64,000 nt of DNA from Rheinheimera sediminis (GCF_004005375.1 NZ_RZUF01000017.1:1-64000), one strand, 5' to 3'; shown: positions 26,538 to 35,921, numbered from the stretch's first letter. Notes: a model not told the origin generated them from the sequence alone. Numbers and translations: made by a program.

Positions 26538-27463
26538 CAGACAGGCTGCAATCTGAAGTCAGTGCTCTGTTTAGCAGCGGCCAGCATCGAAAGCACGGCT
26601 TGAAGCGCAGCAGAGGAAGAGTGCTGGTTTACTTGCACAGCGGCCATAGTCAGCTCCGGCCTTCCTTCTGCATCCTTGAGTTGTTGCACCTGCTGTTGCA
26701 GATGCTGAGCAATGATCTGAGCTGCAGCTTCAGTTGTACCGGGTAAAATTGCGACAAAACAATCTCCGCTGTAACGACAAACCACATCACTGTGGCGCAA
26801 CTGACTTAGCAGCAACTCACTCAACTGGCTCAGGTAATGATCGCCTGCAGCTATGCCGTAACGTCGGTTAAAATCAGCAAAGTTTTGAATATCCAGTACT
26901 AACAAGCTTAATGGCTGACGTTGGCTCTGATGCAATTCAATCTCCCTTTGCAACACCGCCATTAAATACTCAGCGCCATACAGCTGTGTTAACGGGTCAA
27001 TCAATTCGTGGTTGCGTAAAAATAGCTCTCGTCCACGCAGTTGTCTGTTAATAGCCCGCTGCTCTCTGTGCCAGCCTATCAAGCCATAAGTAAGTACCAG
27101 CATGCCAATAGGAGCAGGCAGTGATTCCAGCCAGCCCATTAACCGAACCGCATCCGGGTATTGAATAAACTCGTCCAATAAATCCAGAAAGTACGAATAC
27201 ACCAGCAATAAGCTGCCGTAATACAACCATTCTGTCACCCTTCCTGCCGGACGACTGCTGATAATCAGTCCCAGCCAGCCACAAGCAACTAGTAAGGTCG
27301 TACCTTCGCCCAGCACGTCTACCCAGTCAAATTCATAGCTTTGTTTGGCATTACCACAATAAAGTGCCAGCAGAAAAGCGCTGAGCAAAAGCAGCAGGCT
27401 GCACAGTAATTTATAGCGATGTTGGCGCCACATCATATTCAAGTCCAGGCAAATAAACAGCAT
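26537..27463 (-). CDS. Membrane GGDEF-domain protein with altered signature
   Basis: Up to 308 residues. Five or six membrane segments (residues 17-130) precede a GGDEF domain at 145-300 (ELIDPLTQLYGAEYL through the domain). The catalytic half motif reads SGDCF instead of GGDEF, so diguanylate cyclase activity is unlikely and the domain may bind GTP or act as a receptor. In-frame ATG codons at 27436 and 27433 are alternative starts. Coupled to the AraC gene by TGATG. A Pho-box-like site lies 15 bp upstream. Confidence 0.82.
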   Translation of the reverse strand: MLFICLDLNMMWRQHRYKLLCSLLLLLSAFLLALYCGNAKQSYEFDWVDVLGEGTTLLVACGWLGLIISSRPAGRVTEWLYYGSLLLVYSYFLDLLDEFIQYPDAVRLMGWLESLPAPIGMLVLTYGLIGWHREQRAINRQLRGRELFLRNHELIDPLTQLYGAEYLMAVLQREIELHQSQRQPLSLLVLDIQNFADFNRRYGIAAGDHYLSQLSELLLSQLRHSDVVCRYSGDCFVAILPGTTEAAAQIIAQHLQQQVQQLKDAEGRPELTMAAVQVNQHSSSAALQAVLSMLAAAKQSTDFRLQPV

Positions 27464-27477
27464 TTTGCGGTTGACTC

Positions 27478-27495
27478 ATGACAATTACATGACAA
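27478..27495 (-). promoter_or_regulatory. Candidate Pho box
   Basis: On the minus strand the sequence reads TTGTCATGTAATTGTCAT, two TGTCAT repeats at 11-bp spacing, matching the PhoB consensus CTGTCATAWAWCTGTCAY at 15 of 18 positions by eye. It lies between the GGDEF/AraC operon (minus) and the receptor/phytase operon (plus). The orientation favours the minus-strand genes, but with a promoter so close to the annotated GGDEF start, translation would begin at a later ATG (27436 or 27433). Either or both operons may be under phosphate control. Confidence 0.5.
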
Positions 27496-27634
27496 AGCAC
27501 AGCCAAGACTACAGCAGTCTGAGCGCTAAAGACCCGGGTCAGCAGCGCTCACGCAAACAGGTTCAGAAGCGGTGTTTTGTCACAGAGCAACGGCACACTG
27601 GCTCACAGTTTTAATAAGCACACTGAGAGCACAC

Positions 27635-30388
27635 ATGAAACTTAACTATCGCCCAAACCTGTTGGCCTGCGCCGTAACACTGGCTTGTAGCACATTATCT
27701 CTGGCCCTGCTGGCCGATGCCGATGTACAAGGCCGGATCACGGATAACCGTAATAGTCTGCTGACTGGCGCTGAAGTCAGTATCCCGGAATTAAAACTTC
27801 GCCGCACTACAGGTGCAGACGGCAGCTTTCATTTCAACCAATTGCCTTCCGGTACCTATACTCTGCTGATCAATTACCTGGGCGCAGCTCCAGAAAAAAG
27901 GGTACTGCTGGTTGCGGACACTCCTCAGCGTCTGGGTGATATCAAACTGCTTTCAGCCAGCGATTCTGTTGAGCATATCGAAGTGGTCGGTCAGTCTGGT
28001 GCTATCAGCAAAGCATTAAACCGCCAACGTAATGCCAATGGCATTGTGACAGTGGCAAGTACAGATGAAATGGGTCAGTTCCCGGATAGTAACGTCAGTG
28101 AAGCCCTGCAACGTCTGGCAGGTTTATCTGTAGAACGGGATCAGGGCGAAGGTCGTTTTGTGCGGGTACGGGGTTTGGCGCCAGACTACAATGCGGTGAC
28201 TTACAACGGCACTCAACTGGCAGCGCCTGAAGCAGGTCGCCGAGCTGTCGCTTTGGACGTTATTCCTTCTGACTTACTTGAGTCGGTGGAAGTGAATAAA
28301 ACCCTGACTCCGGATATGCCTGCAGGCTCTTTGGGCGGTACAGTGGAAATCAAAAGTTTATCTGCTTTTGACCGCAGCGACGACTTTTATTCAGCCACTG
28401 TAGAAGCAGGTCACAACGAGTTACAGAGCAAAACCAGCCCTAAAGTGTCTGGTGTGATCAGCAAGATTATGGATTTAGGTGGCGAGACTGATGTCTTGGG
28501 TGTGGCTTTGGCTGCCAGTTTTGCTGAACGTAAGTTTGGCTCTGAAAACGTTGAAACAGGTGGTAACTGGGATTTTGATGAAGGCCTGGAAGAATTTGAA
28601 TTACGGGACTATAGCATCAGCCGGGAGCGTCTGGGTGTGGCACTGAATCTGGACTACAGACCAGGCAACAACAACGACTACTACCTGCGCACTCTGTATA
28701 GCCGTTTTAGCGATACAGAAGAACGTCAGGGTATGGTTGTTGAACTGGCTGACCCACTTTTAGCCGGTGATACAGGTGAAGCTGCGCTGATCCGTTCGTT
28801 AAAACAACGGGAAGAAACCCAGAGTATCAGTGCTTTTGTATTGGGTACTAAACAAACTTCAGGCCACTGGGAATGGCAACTGGAAGCCGGTGCCAGCAAA
28901 GCTGATGAAGATACGCCATTTAATGTTAGCGCTGCCGACTTTGAGCAGGAATTTGACCAGGGTGTAGGCTACAGCGGCAGCAATATTTTACGACTAACAG
29001 CGCCAGCAGAAGCTTATTTGGCCGATGGCTATGAGTTAAAAGAAGTGGAAATGGGCGACACCTATGCCAAAGAGACCGAGCGTAATGTCAAATTTGACCT
29101 GAGTCGCGAATTTACTCAAAGCCAGGGCAGCATGATCGTCAAAAGCGGCGCTAAATTCAGCCAGCGTGAAAAAACTGCAGATGAAGACATCTGGTTGTTT
29201 GAAGATTTTGAAGACTCAGGCGTTAGTGCACTGAGCATGGCCGATTACTCAAACGGACAGGTAGATTATGGTCTGGGCACTATGGGTCAAGCCATCAATA
29301 GCAACGACATCTATCAGTTAGTGAACAGCCTGAACCGCGATGATTTTGTGGATGAAGTTGAATCACAAATTAATGACTATCAGGTGGACGAAGATATCAG
29401 CGCGGCCTATTTGATGGCACAGTGGGAACGCGACAACTGGCAGCTGATCACAGGTGTACGCTATGAACATGAAAAACGCGATGCTCTCGGTAGCCGTTAT
29501 GACGCCATCAACGAAAGCTTCAGTACCAACCAGGTAAAAAACTCAGAAGGTTACTGGTTGCCGGCCGTAGTGGCGCGTTATAACCTGTCCGAGCAAAGTA
29601 TAGTGCGCGCTGCGTTCAGCACAGGTTTGGTAAGACCGAACTTTGAGCAACTGTCACCCGCCTTTTTACTGGAAGAGGACGACGACGAGCTGGAAGCAGC
29701 TTTTGGAAACCCTGAATTAGAAGCCCTGACCTCCAACAATTTTGACCTGGGTATTGAGCACTACGCCGATCAACTGGGTGTATTGTCTGCCATGTTGTTT
29801 TACAAACAAATTGATAATTTCATCTACGAAGCCGACCTAGCTGGCCGGGGTGAATATGCTGATTTTGCTGTGGCAGAAACCTATGTCAACGGCGGTAAAG
29901 CAGATTTATATGGTATCGAACTGAATGCTGTGCATAAAGTTTCAGGTTTTGGCAACTGGCTGGACAACCTGCTGCTGTCAACCAACCTGACGCTGACGGA
30001 CTCAGCCGCCGACATCGAATGGTTTGATGATGGTACTTTATTCAGTCGTGAAGTGGCCTTACCCAGCCAGTCCGATAAAACAGCCAACCTCAGCCTGGGT
30101 TATGAAACCAACGTTGTGAGCCTGCGCCTGGCAGCAAACTACAAATCTGATTATCTGGCTGAAGTGGGTGATGTCACTGACAGTGCCTACGATGTGCACG
30201 CTGACGACCATATGCAGATTGATTTCACCAGCAAATGGACAGTACAGCCAGGTATGCAATTGTACTTTAATGTCGTCAACGTCAATGATGAACCTTATTA
30301 CGCTTACACAGGGCGCAAGCCTTATAACTTCCAGTATGAGCAATATGGCCGCACCTTTGTGCTGGGTCTGCAAATCACCAACTGGTAA
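27635..30388 (+). CDS. TonB-dependent outer-membrane receptor (phytase-linked)
   Basis: A 917-residue receptor with a signal peptide ending near ALLADA, a carboxypeptidase-regulatory-like beta-sandwich at residues 33-110, a plug domain at about 115-235 containing EALQRLAGLSVERDQGEGR and VRGLAPDYNAVTYNG, and a 22-strand barrel ending in GRTFVLGLQITNW. The start at 27635 avoids an upstream extension with no ribosome site. Directly followed, 14 nt later, by a phytase gene; this receptor-phytase pairing is known in gammaproteobacteria and suggests uptake of a phytate breakdown product or a metal-phytate complex, an inference from context. Confidence 0.9.
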   Translation: MKLNYRPNLLACAVTLACSTLSLALLADADVQGRITDNRNSLLTGAEVSIPELKLRRTTGADGSFHFNQLPSGTYTLLINYLGAAPEKRVLLVADTPQRLGDIKLLSASDSVEHIEVVGQSGAISKALNRQRNANGIVTVASTDEMGQFPDSNVSEALQRLAGLSVERDQGEGRFVRVRGLAPDYNAVTYNGTQLAAPEAGRRAVALDVIPSDLLESVEVNKTLTPDMPAGSLGGTVEIKSLSAFDRSDDFYSATVEAGHNELQSKTSPKVSGVISKIMDLGGETDVLGVALAASFAERKFGSENVETGGNWDFDEGLEEFELRDYSISRERLGVALNLDYRPGNNNDYYLRTLYSRFSDTEERQGMVVELADPLLAGDTGEAALIRSLKQREETQSISAFVLGTKQTSGHWEWQLEAGASKADEDTPFNVSAADFEQEFDQGVGYSGSNILRLTAPAEAYLADGYELKEVEMGDTYAKETERNVKFDLSREFTQSQGSMIVKSGAKFSQREKTADEDIWLFEDFEDSGVSALSMADYSNGQVDYGLGTMGQAINSNDIYQLVNSLNRDDFVDEVESQINDYQVDEDISAAYLMAQWERDNWQLITGVRYEHEKRDALGSRYDAINESFSTNQVKNSEGYWLPAVVARYNLSEQSIVRAAFSTGLVRPNFEQLSPAFLLEEDDDELEAAFGNPELEALTSNNFDLGIEHYADQLGVLSAMLFYKQIDNFIYEADLAGRGEYADFAVAETYVNGGKADLYGIELNAVHKVSGFGNWLDNLLLSTNLTLTDSAADIEWFDDGTLFSREVALPSQSDKTANLSLGYETNVVSLRLAANYKSDYLAEVGDVTDSAYDVHADDHMQIDFTSKWTVQPGMQLYFNVVNVNDEPYYAYTGRKPYNFQYEQYGRTFVLGLQITNW

Positions 30389-30402
30389 GTAGGGAAAACA
30401 AC

Positions 30403-32352
30403 ATGATATCGACTACGCATTTTTTTAAACTCAGCCTCATCACTCTGGCGCTGAGCACTGTCCTGAGTGCCTGTCAGCCGGATATAGCCCAGCAGCAAGT
30501 AGCAACTTCTGCTTCTGCGTCTACAGCGCTGAACATCAAAGCCAGCCATTACCATCAGGTAGCGGTTGCAGGTGCTGAATATCAGCTCTTCACCAATGCT
30601 CAGGGTTTACAAATCAATCAGGGCGAGGCTCAACACAGCAGCTACGGTGGCAGCTTTAACCGTCTGACCCTACAGCCACTTTCAGCAGACAGCCTGCTGG
30701 TCGCTGCAATGGACAGCAACGACAATAGCTTGTACTTATGGCGTTTTTCACCTAAAGAACAAAAGCCATTAGTGCTGATAAGACAGCAACTGATCAGCAG
30801 CAGAGTGGTGGAAGACCTGTGTTTTTATCAGAGCCACGAAAATCAGCAATTGAGCTTATTTTTACTCGGGGGCCGCGGTGGTGCTGACCAATTATTGCTG
30901 CAACAGCAGCAAGAGTGGCTGGCAGAGCCAGTGGTGATACGTGAGCTGAATGTACCTTATGACAGCAAAGCTTGTGCTGTAGATCAGCACACTGCCGCAC
31001 TTTATATCTCTGAAGCTGACAGAGCTGTCTGGTCTTACCAGGCAGAGCCTGAAGCAGATGAAGGCCGCAATTTAGTTCAGGTTAATCAGCCATTTGGTCA
31101 GCTGCAAGGCGAAATTATGGCATTGCAAGTGCTGCCAGACAGCAGCCTGCTGGCGCTGGAAGAAGAACCGGCCAGACTGCTGCATATCAGCAGCAAAGGT
31201 GAAGTGATAAGCCAAAACATGGTTCCGGCCTTTAGTGCCGCCAGTGGCTTATCGGTCAGAGTGCAAGGCAGCAGCACAACAGCCTATATCAGCAATGAGG
31301 ATGCGGCTGAGGTGCAAGGTCTGACACTGCAGGAAACCATGACTAGTGTGCTAGCCACAAAACCGGCTATGGTGCAGGTACAACCCACTTTGCAAACCGA
31401 AGCGGCCAGCCAAAGGGGAGATGTGATGGATGACCCTGCCGTATGGCATCATCCTTCCCAACCAGAGCTGAGCCTGATCCTCGGCACCGACAAACGCGCA
31501 GGCCTTGATGTGTACAGCATGCAAGGCAAGCGAGTGCAACAACTGGCCGTTGGACGTTTAAATAATGTGGATGTACGTTACAACTTGAGCTGGCAAGGCA
31601 AACCACATGACATCGCCGCAGCCAGTTTACGCGATGACAACAGCCTGCAACTTTTTGCTATTGATCCGCAAGGAAAGTTGCACAATGCCGGCAAAGTGCC
31701 AACCTCAATGCAAGAAATTTATGGCCTGTGCATGTACCAGGATGCCAAAACTGGCACCCCTTATGTTTTTGTGAATGATAAATCTGGCTTAATTGAGCAG
31801 TACCGCATCGACAGCGATGGCGCACAGTGGCAGGGCAGTCTGGTGCGCTCTTTACAGGTGCCAAGCCAGCCTGAAGGCTGTGTTGCCGATGACAAGCGTG
31901 GTGTTTTATTTGTTGGCGAAGAAGACGAAGCTGTATGGCGTTTTGCAGCAGGTGCAGAAGCGAACAGCAAAGGTGAGAAAATCATCCTGGTAGATGGCAA
32001 ACGTCTGGTCGATGACGTCGAAGGCATAGCGCTGGCTGAACACAATGGAGCCAGCTATCTGGTGGTGTCCAGTCAGGGCAATGACAGCTATGTGATTTAT
32101 GATGCAACCCCACCTTACACTGAACGGCTGAGATTCAGAGTGACCACAAATCCTCACTTGGCCATAGATGGTGCTTCTGAAACTGATGGTCTTGAAGTCA
32201 CAACCCGCTCTTTAGGCCCGGGTTTTGAGCAAGGTGCTTTAATAGTGCAGGACGGCCGCAACCGGATGCCGGAAGAGGGCCAGAATATGAAACTGGTGCC
32301 ATGGCAGAGTTTGCTGCAAGAGTTACAGAAGCAGAGCCAAAACAGAGAGTAA
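30403..32352 (+). CDS. Two-domain beta-propeller phytase, lipoprotein
   Basis: A 649-residue lipoprotein (LSAC, Cys near residue 24). The C-terminal half (about 325-645) is a complete beta-propeller phytase with its calcium and phosphate site residues: DDPAVWHHP, GTDKRAGLDVYSM, GCVADD, EEDEAVW, DVEGIAL, SSQGNDSYVIYD, SETDGLEV and VQDGRNRMPEE. The N-terminal half (about 40-310) is a second, diverged propeller lacking several ligands, as in dual-domain phytases of the PhyH type. It releases phosphate from phytate outside the cytoplasm. Ends in a terminator at 32398. Translated with the receptor (14-nt gap, AGTAGGGAAAACAAC). Confidence 0.92.
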   Translation: MISTTHFFKLSLITLALSTVLSACQPDIAQQQVATSASASTALNIKASHYHQVAVAGAEYQLFTNAQGLQINQGEAQHSSYGGSFNRLTLQPLSADSLLVAAMDSNDNSLYLWRFSPKEQKPLVLIRQQLISSRVVEDLCFYQSHENQQLSLFLLGGRGGADQLLLQQQQEWLAEPVVIRELNVPYDSKACAVDQHTAALYISEADRAVWSYQAEPEADEGRNLVQVNQPFGQLQGEIMALQVLPDSSLLALEEEPARLLHISSKGEVISQNMVPAFSAASGLSVRVQGSSTTAYISNEDAAEVQGLTLQETMTSVLATKPAMVQVQPTLQTEAASQRGDVMDDPAVWHHPSQPELSLILGTDKRAGLDVYSMQGKRVQQLAVGRLNNVDVRYNLSWQGKPHDIAAASLRDDNSLQLFAIDPQGKLHNAGKVPTSMQEIYGLCMYQDAKTGTPYVFVNDKSGLIEQYRIDSDGAQWQGSLVRSLQVPSQPEGCVADDKRGVLFVGEEDEAVWRFAAGAEANSKGEKIILVDGKRLVDDVEGIALAEHNGASYLVVSSQGNDSYVIYDATPPYTERLRFRVTTNPHLAIDGASETDGLEVTTRSLGPGFEQGALIVQDGRNRMPEEGQNMKLVPWQSLLQELQKQSQNRE

Positions 32353-32397
32353 CAACAGCTGATGTTCTGTTCTGACCTTAGATAAAAAAACAGCAAG

Positions 32398-32436
32398 GCG
32401 ACTGGTTTAGCACAAACACACCAGTCGCTTTTTTGT
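32398..32436 (+). terminator. Terminator of the receptor-phytase operon
   Basis: GCGACTGG (32398-32405) pairs with CCAGTCGC (32421-32428), followed by TTTTTT. Located 46 bp after the phytase stop. Confidence 0.92.
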
Positions 32437-32611
32437 TTACAGCATTCTGGCTTGGCTTTTTCGCTGCATTTTTCATCAGCCATGGTTTCGGCTTTATTTC
32501 TGTTACTCTGCTGAACTGGTTTTATTAGGAAAATATCTTTTACGTATTGCGCTTTTAATTTAATCACGACATGCTTAACAACAATGAATGCACCAAGCAA
32601 GGATGTTGCGC

Positions 32612-32995
32612 ATGACTATAGACCAATCCTCTATCCTGATCGTCGACGATGTCAGCTCTGTTCGTTACTTCCTGAATCAAAACTTGCGCATTATGGGCGC
32701 AGAAAAAGTAGCAGAAGCCAGCACAGGGCAACAAGCTTTAATGGCGGTAAGCACTCAGCATCCTGATATTATTTTTTTGGATATTGAATTACCAGACAGC
32801 AATGGCCACGAGTTGTTGACCCGCATCAAAGCCATAGAACCTAACTGCCATGTGGTGATTATGTCGGCACACAGCACGGTAGAAAATTTAAAGCGGAGCG
32901 TCGAAGGTGGGGCCAGTGGCTTTATGGCGAAACCTTTTACCCCACAAAAAATTCATGCGACCTTAAATCGAATCTGCAAACTGCCCCACGCCTAA
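32612..32995 (+). CDS. CheY-like single-domain response regulator
   Basis: A 127-residue receiver domain with the acidic pair VDD, phospho-acceptor Asp57 in FLDIELPD, switch residues SAHS and the KPF lysine. No output domain. The AUG at 32612 is chosen because AAGG lies nine bases upstream. It may act like CheY, or as a phosphate sink or an allosteric partner of another kinase. Its stop overlaps the stop of the convergent HopJ-family gene (CTAA). No adjacent kinase. Confidence 0.88.
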   Translation: MTIDQSSILIVDDVSSVRYFLNQNLRIMGAEKVAEASTGQQALMAVSTQHPDIIFLDIELPDSNGHELLTRIKAIEPNCHVVIMSAHSTVENLKRSVEGGASGFMAKPFTPQKIHATLNRICKLPHA

Positions 32996-33348
32996 AGAGT
33001 TGAAACTGATTTTGGCTTCAACGCTTCGCCACTGAAAGAGATACCGTCCCAACCATGTTGCATAAACTGTCTGATATTGGCGTGGTCGGTTCCGGTAGAA
33101 CTGGACAACACATCTTTGCGATAAAAGTCACCAAACATCTGCAAGGCTTGAGGTTCTGACAAACGGTGTAACAAAGCAAAAGCTAAAATCTTGCAGGAAC
33201 CATTATTTTCGCCAGCGGCATTGTGCTTATCGCCATTTTCAAAGGCGGTTTCAGTAAAGTCATAGAGACTCTCAATCAACTCTATACTTTGTTGAAAACT
33301 AATGCTGTCTGGATCTGTAGTCAACTGGCGGAAAAAACTTTCTAACAT
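32992..33348 (-). CDS. HopJ-family protein
   Basis: A 118-residue protein carrying the conserved series TAFENGDKHNAAGENNGSCK and DHANIRQFM, ending HGWDGISFSG. This is the family named after the Pseudomonas syringae effector HopJ; most chromosomal homologues in free-living gammaproteobacteria are not secreted effectors and have no known function. No type III genes are in the window. Length is typical. Weak upstream ribosome site GGGACTTAATA. Confidence 0.85.
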   Translation of the reverse strand: MLESFFRQLTTDPDSISFQQSIELIESLYDFTETAFENGDKHNAAGENNGSCKILAFALLHRLSEPQALQMFGDFYRKDVLSSSTGTDHANIRQFMQHGWDGISFSGEALKPKSVSTL

Positions 33349-33422
33349 TATTAAGTCCCTGATTAAAGTTTATACAATCCTGGTCGATACAGTCGTTAAG
33401 CTAAAGTCAGAGGTGAACTCAA

Positions 33423-34448
33423 GTGCAAATCCTCAACATCAAGCAACAACAGATCTCCAGCAGTCAGCAGTTATTGTATTCAGGCCGCAGTGCGAGTCCA
33501 GATCGAAATGACAGCTCAACTGTAACAAAGGATAACAGAAGTTTAACCCCTACTGCTGTGTTACCTTTGGCTAATGGTATTTCTGCAGAAAATACTGTTG
33601 CATCAAAAACTGCCGCCTCACCAACCACAGAGGTGGATGATACCAAATCTGAAAACCGCTTGTTTAATGCAGTGTATTCCATAAGTACCATAAAACGTTT
33701 ACTGGAACAATTAACAGGCGAAGAGCTAAAAGGCTGGGCAGACCCAGCAGAATTAAATCGTGCATTCAATGGCTCAGCACGCAGCGACACACCAGCCCAA
33801 GCCGAAAATCTGAATCAAGGCGCTGTGACTATCCGTGAATGGTCCTATAGTTATGAAGCTGTAAGCGCTGCTTTTTCAGGTTCAGTAGCGCTGGAGGATG
33901 GCAGTAGTTTTAGCTGGTCGATGCAATTTGCCATGAGCTACGAAGAATTCAGCTTTAGCGAACGCACTGAGCAACCGATGAAAGACCCGCTGGTGATGAG
34001 CTTTAACGGCCGACCTGTCGAGCTGACAGGCCAAACTACAGCTTTTCAGCTGACCGACAATGCCAAACATATTCAGCAACTGGCACAAGGCCAGTATTAT
34101 CTGGCTAAAGACAGCAATGCCAATGGCGTGGTGGATTCTGGCAGCGAATTGTTTGGCCCCACTACAGGTGAAGGTTTTGCTGAACTGGCTGCTTTTGATC
34201 AAGACCAAAACGGCCTGATCGATAAACAGGATCCAATTTGGCAAAATTTATGGTTATGGCGCCCTGAAGAGAAAGGCTTGTATAGCATGAAAGATATGGG
34301 GGTGGTCGCTCTAAGCCTTGACTCAATAGCCACTCCTTTTAGCTTAAGGCACAAAAACGAAGTACAAGGCCGGCTGGAGCGCAGCTCCATTTTTATCACC
34401 GAGGATAAAAACGTAGGTTTATTGCAACAGATTGATTTGAAAGTGTGA
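33423..34448 (+). CDS. Hypothetical protein with EF-hand/dockerin-like calcium motif
   Basis: A 341-residue protein starting at GTG with GAGGTG eight bases upstream. Residues 1-70 are low-complexity Ser/Thr/Gln-rich. Residues near 224 and 258 hold DSNANGVVDSGSE and DQDQNGLIDKQD, D-x-D-x-[GN]-x-x-D loops like an EF-hand or thrombospondin type 3 calcium pair. No signal peptide or membrane segment is visible. Similar proteins exist in marine gammaproteobacteria without assigned role. Upstream gene is convergent-overlapped on the other strand, so the unit is monocistronic. Confidence 0.7.
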   Translation: MQILNIKQQQISSSQQLLYSGRSASPDRNDSSTVTKDNRSLTPTAVLPLANGISAENTVASKTAASPTTEVDDTKSENRLFNAVYSISTIKRLLEQLTGEELKGWADPAELNRAFNGSARSDTPAQAENLNQGAVTIREWSYSYEAVSAAFSGSVALEDGSSFSWSMQFAMSYEEFSFSERTEQPMKDPLVMSFNGRPVELTGQTTAFQLTDNAKHIQQLAQGQYYLAKDSNANGVVDSGSELFGPTTGEGFAELAAFDQDQNGLIDKQDPIWQNLWLWRPEEKGLYSMKDMGVVALSLDSIATPFSLRHKNEVQGRLERSSIFITEDKNVGLLQQIDLKV

Positions 34449-34541
34449 GAGGCAGAAACAAAGCTTGTCTCAGAAATTGACCTTGGTTCTGCACCTATGT
34501 AGTGTATTTTCATAGCCTAAGCCTATGGAAAGTTATAAAAA

Positions 34542-34985
34542 ATGGAATTTGAACTGCGGGAACTAAGCCAAAGTGCAGGTATAAAAGCGCTGAAAATCAT
34601 CCTATTGAATATCGCCCTGTGGACAGCAACCTTTATTGGCTTCCACTACATCTCCGATGTTCTTAGTTCAGGGAATAGCAATGCAGGAAAACTGGTCGCA
34701 ATGATCGTAATGGGGCCAGCTATAGCTTTGGTGCTTTCAATACAAGTCGGGATCAGACCACAGCGCATTTTTGTTGCCAGTGAGCAAGGTATTCAATTTG
34801 GTGATCCGGTATCAGGTATGAAGCGCTATAGCTGGAAAGACATCAGCTGTTTTGAGTTATCCCCTGACTCCAAATTATTAAAGCTAAGTTTAAAAAACAC
34901 CGATCAAGCAGAGATTATTCCATTGAAGCGTTACGGCATTAATCAACAACAATACAACAGACTGTTACAACTGGCCCGTAATTAA
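34542..34985 (+). CDS. Small membrane protein with PH-like domain
   Basis: A 147-residue protein with two hydrophobic segments (residues 15-38 and 48-70) followed by a soluble beta-rich part starting RIFVASEQGIQFGD, of the bacterial pleckstrin-homology type found in small membrane proteins. ATG behind GGAAAGTTATAAAA. No partner gene. Function unknown. Confidence 0.65.
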   Translation: MEFELRELSQSAGIKALKIILLNIALWTATFIGFHYISDVLSSGNSNAGKLVAMIVMGPAIALVLSIQVGIRPQRIFVASEQGIQFGDPVSGMKRYSWKDISCFELSPDSKLLKLSLKNTDQAEIIPLKRYGINQQQYNRLLQLARN

Positions 34986-35046
34986 TCTGAAGGCCAGTTG
35001 CTCCCTAAATGTAAAAATGCCATTAGTATCAGATGGACAACGAAAG

Positions 35047-35100
35047 AGCGCCCTATCGTTTCACAGACATTTATCTGTTGTGAACATCAGATAAGGCGCT
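35047..35100. repeat. 54-nt imperfect hairpin
   Basis: AGCGCC...GATAAGGCGCT forms the outer arms and TTCACA...TGTGAA the inner arms of a long imperfect palindrome with a small bulge. No T tract follows, so it is not a simple terminator. Located 45 bp before the next gene. Confidence 0.5.
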
Positions 35101-35145
35101 AAAAAGTCAGCTGCTTTCCCCTTCATAGTACATAAGGATATTAAA

Positions 35146-35493
35146 ATGAAAATTAAGGTAAGTTTATTAGTCGCCTCTTTATTAGCCTCTGTGGTCTGTT
35201 TTGCCGCTGAGACCTATCAGGTTTCGACTTCTTTTTTTAAGAATGGTGAGTTAGTTGCAGCCCCCATGCTGATCGTAGAGGCGGACAAAACGGCATCCTT
35301 TATTCTAGGTGATGACTTTAGCTACAACTTAACTATCACACCAAAGCAGGATCAAACTGTCGGTGTTGCTACTGCTGTTACCTTTGGTAGTGACACTATA
35401 AAGCCGTCATTTATCCTCGCCTACGATAAAGAAGCGTCCATGGAAATTGGCGATAAAAAACTGACACTAGTGGTAAGCAAAGTGGGCAGCTAA
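35146..35493 (+). CDS. Small secreted protein of unknown function
   Basis: A 115-residue protein with a signal peptide ending VCFA. The mature part (about 95 residues) is rich in beta-strand residues with no cysteine, and the segment FGSDTIKPSFILAYDKEAS suggests a compact beta-sandwich. ATG preceded by AAGGATATT. A terminator follows 47 bp after the stop. No family recognised. Confidence 0.72.
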   Translation: MKIKVSLLVASLLASVVCFAAETYQVSTSFFKNGELVAAPMLIVEADKTASFILGDDFSYNLTITPKQDQTVGVATAVTFGSDTIKPSFILAYDKEASMEIGDKKLTLVVSKVGS

Positions 35494-35540
35494 CAAGCTG
35501 CGGTATTCGGGGCCTACGGCCTTGCAACCTTCACCAGATC

Positions 35541-35582
35541 AAGCGGACAGGCTGTGCATGAAGTCCGCTTTTGCTTTTTTTG
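35541..35582 (+). terminator. Terminator after the small secreted protein
   Basis: AAGCGGAC (35541-35548) pairs with GTCCGCTT (35563-35570), followed by TTGCTTTTTTT. Confidence 0.9.
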
Positions 35583-35921
35583 TCATTTAGCCTGGTAATC
35601 CCCCCGCAAATTTGTCTGACATAAATTTAGAGATTTTAGAAAAATTTATTGAAATAAGGGTACATCAGAGCTAGCTTGATATGAGTAGAAATTATAATGA
35701 AGGTAAAAAGACGTTTGAATTGAGGACGGATTGCCTTTGAAACAAAGAAATTCTATGCAAGGTTTTACCCCTTGTCTCAGAATGATTTGTTGATTTAATT
35801 TCAGTGCGTTTGACGGAAATAAAAGCAAAACAGCTCATAGAGCTCTCATTTAGGCAACGAGACAATAGGTAAAATTCGACTCTGAGTCTTTGAGTTGGTA
35901 TCAGACTATAAGGGGCACACT
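35583..35921. other. AT-rich intergenic region
   Basis: About 340 bp with low complexity and no supported gene. A 60-codon minus-strand frame (35646-35828) has no ribosome site and is not counted. It contains the promoter for the small membrane protein gene at 35922. Confidence 0.4.

Noticed and set aside
32992..33348. Type III secretion effector
   Set aside because: The family name is historical; no secretion genes are present and homologues are widespread in free-living bacteria.
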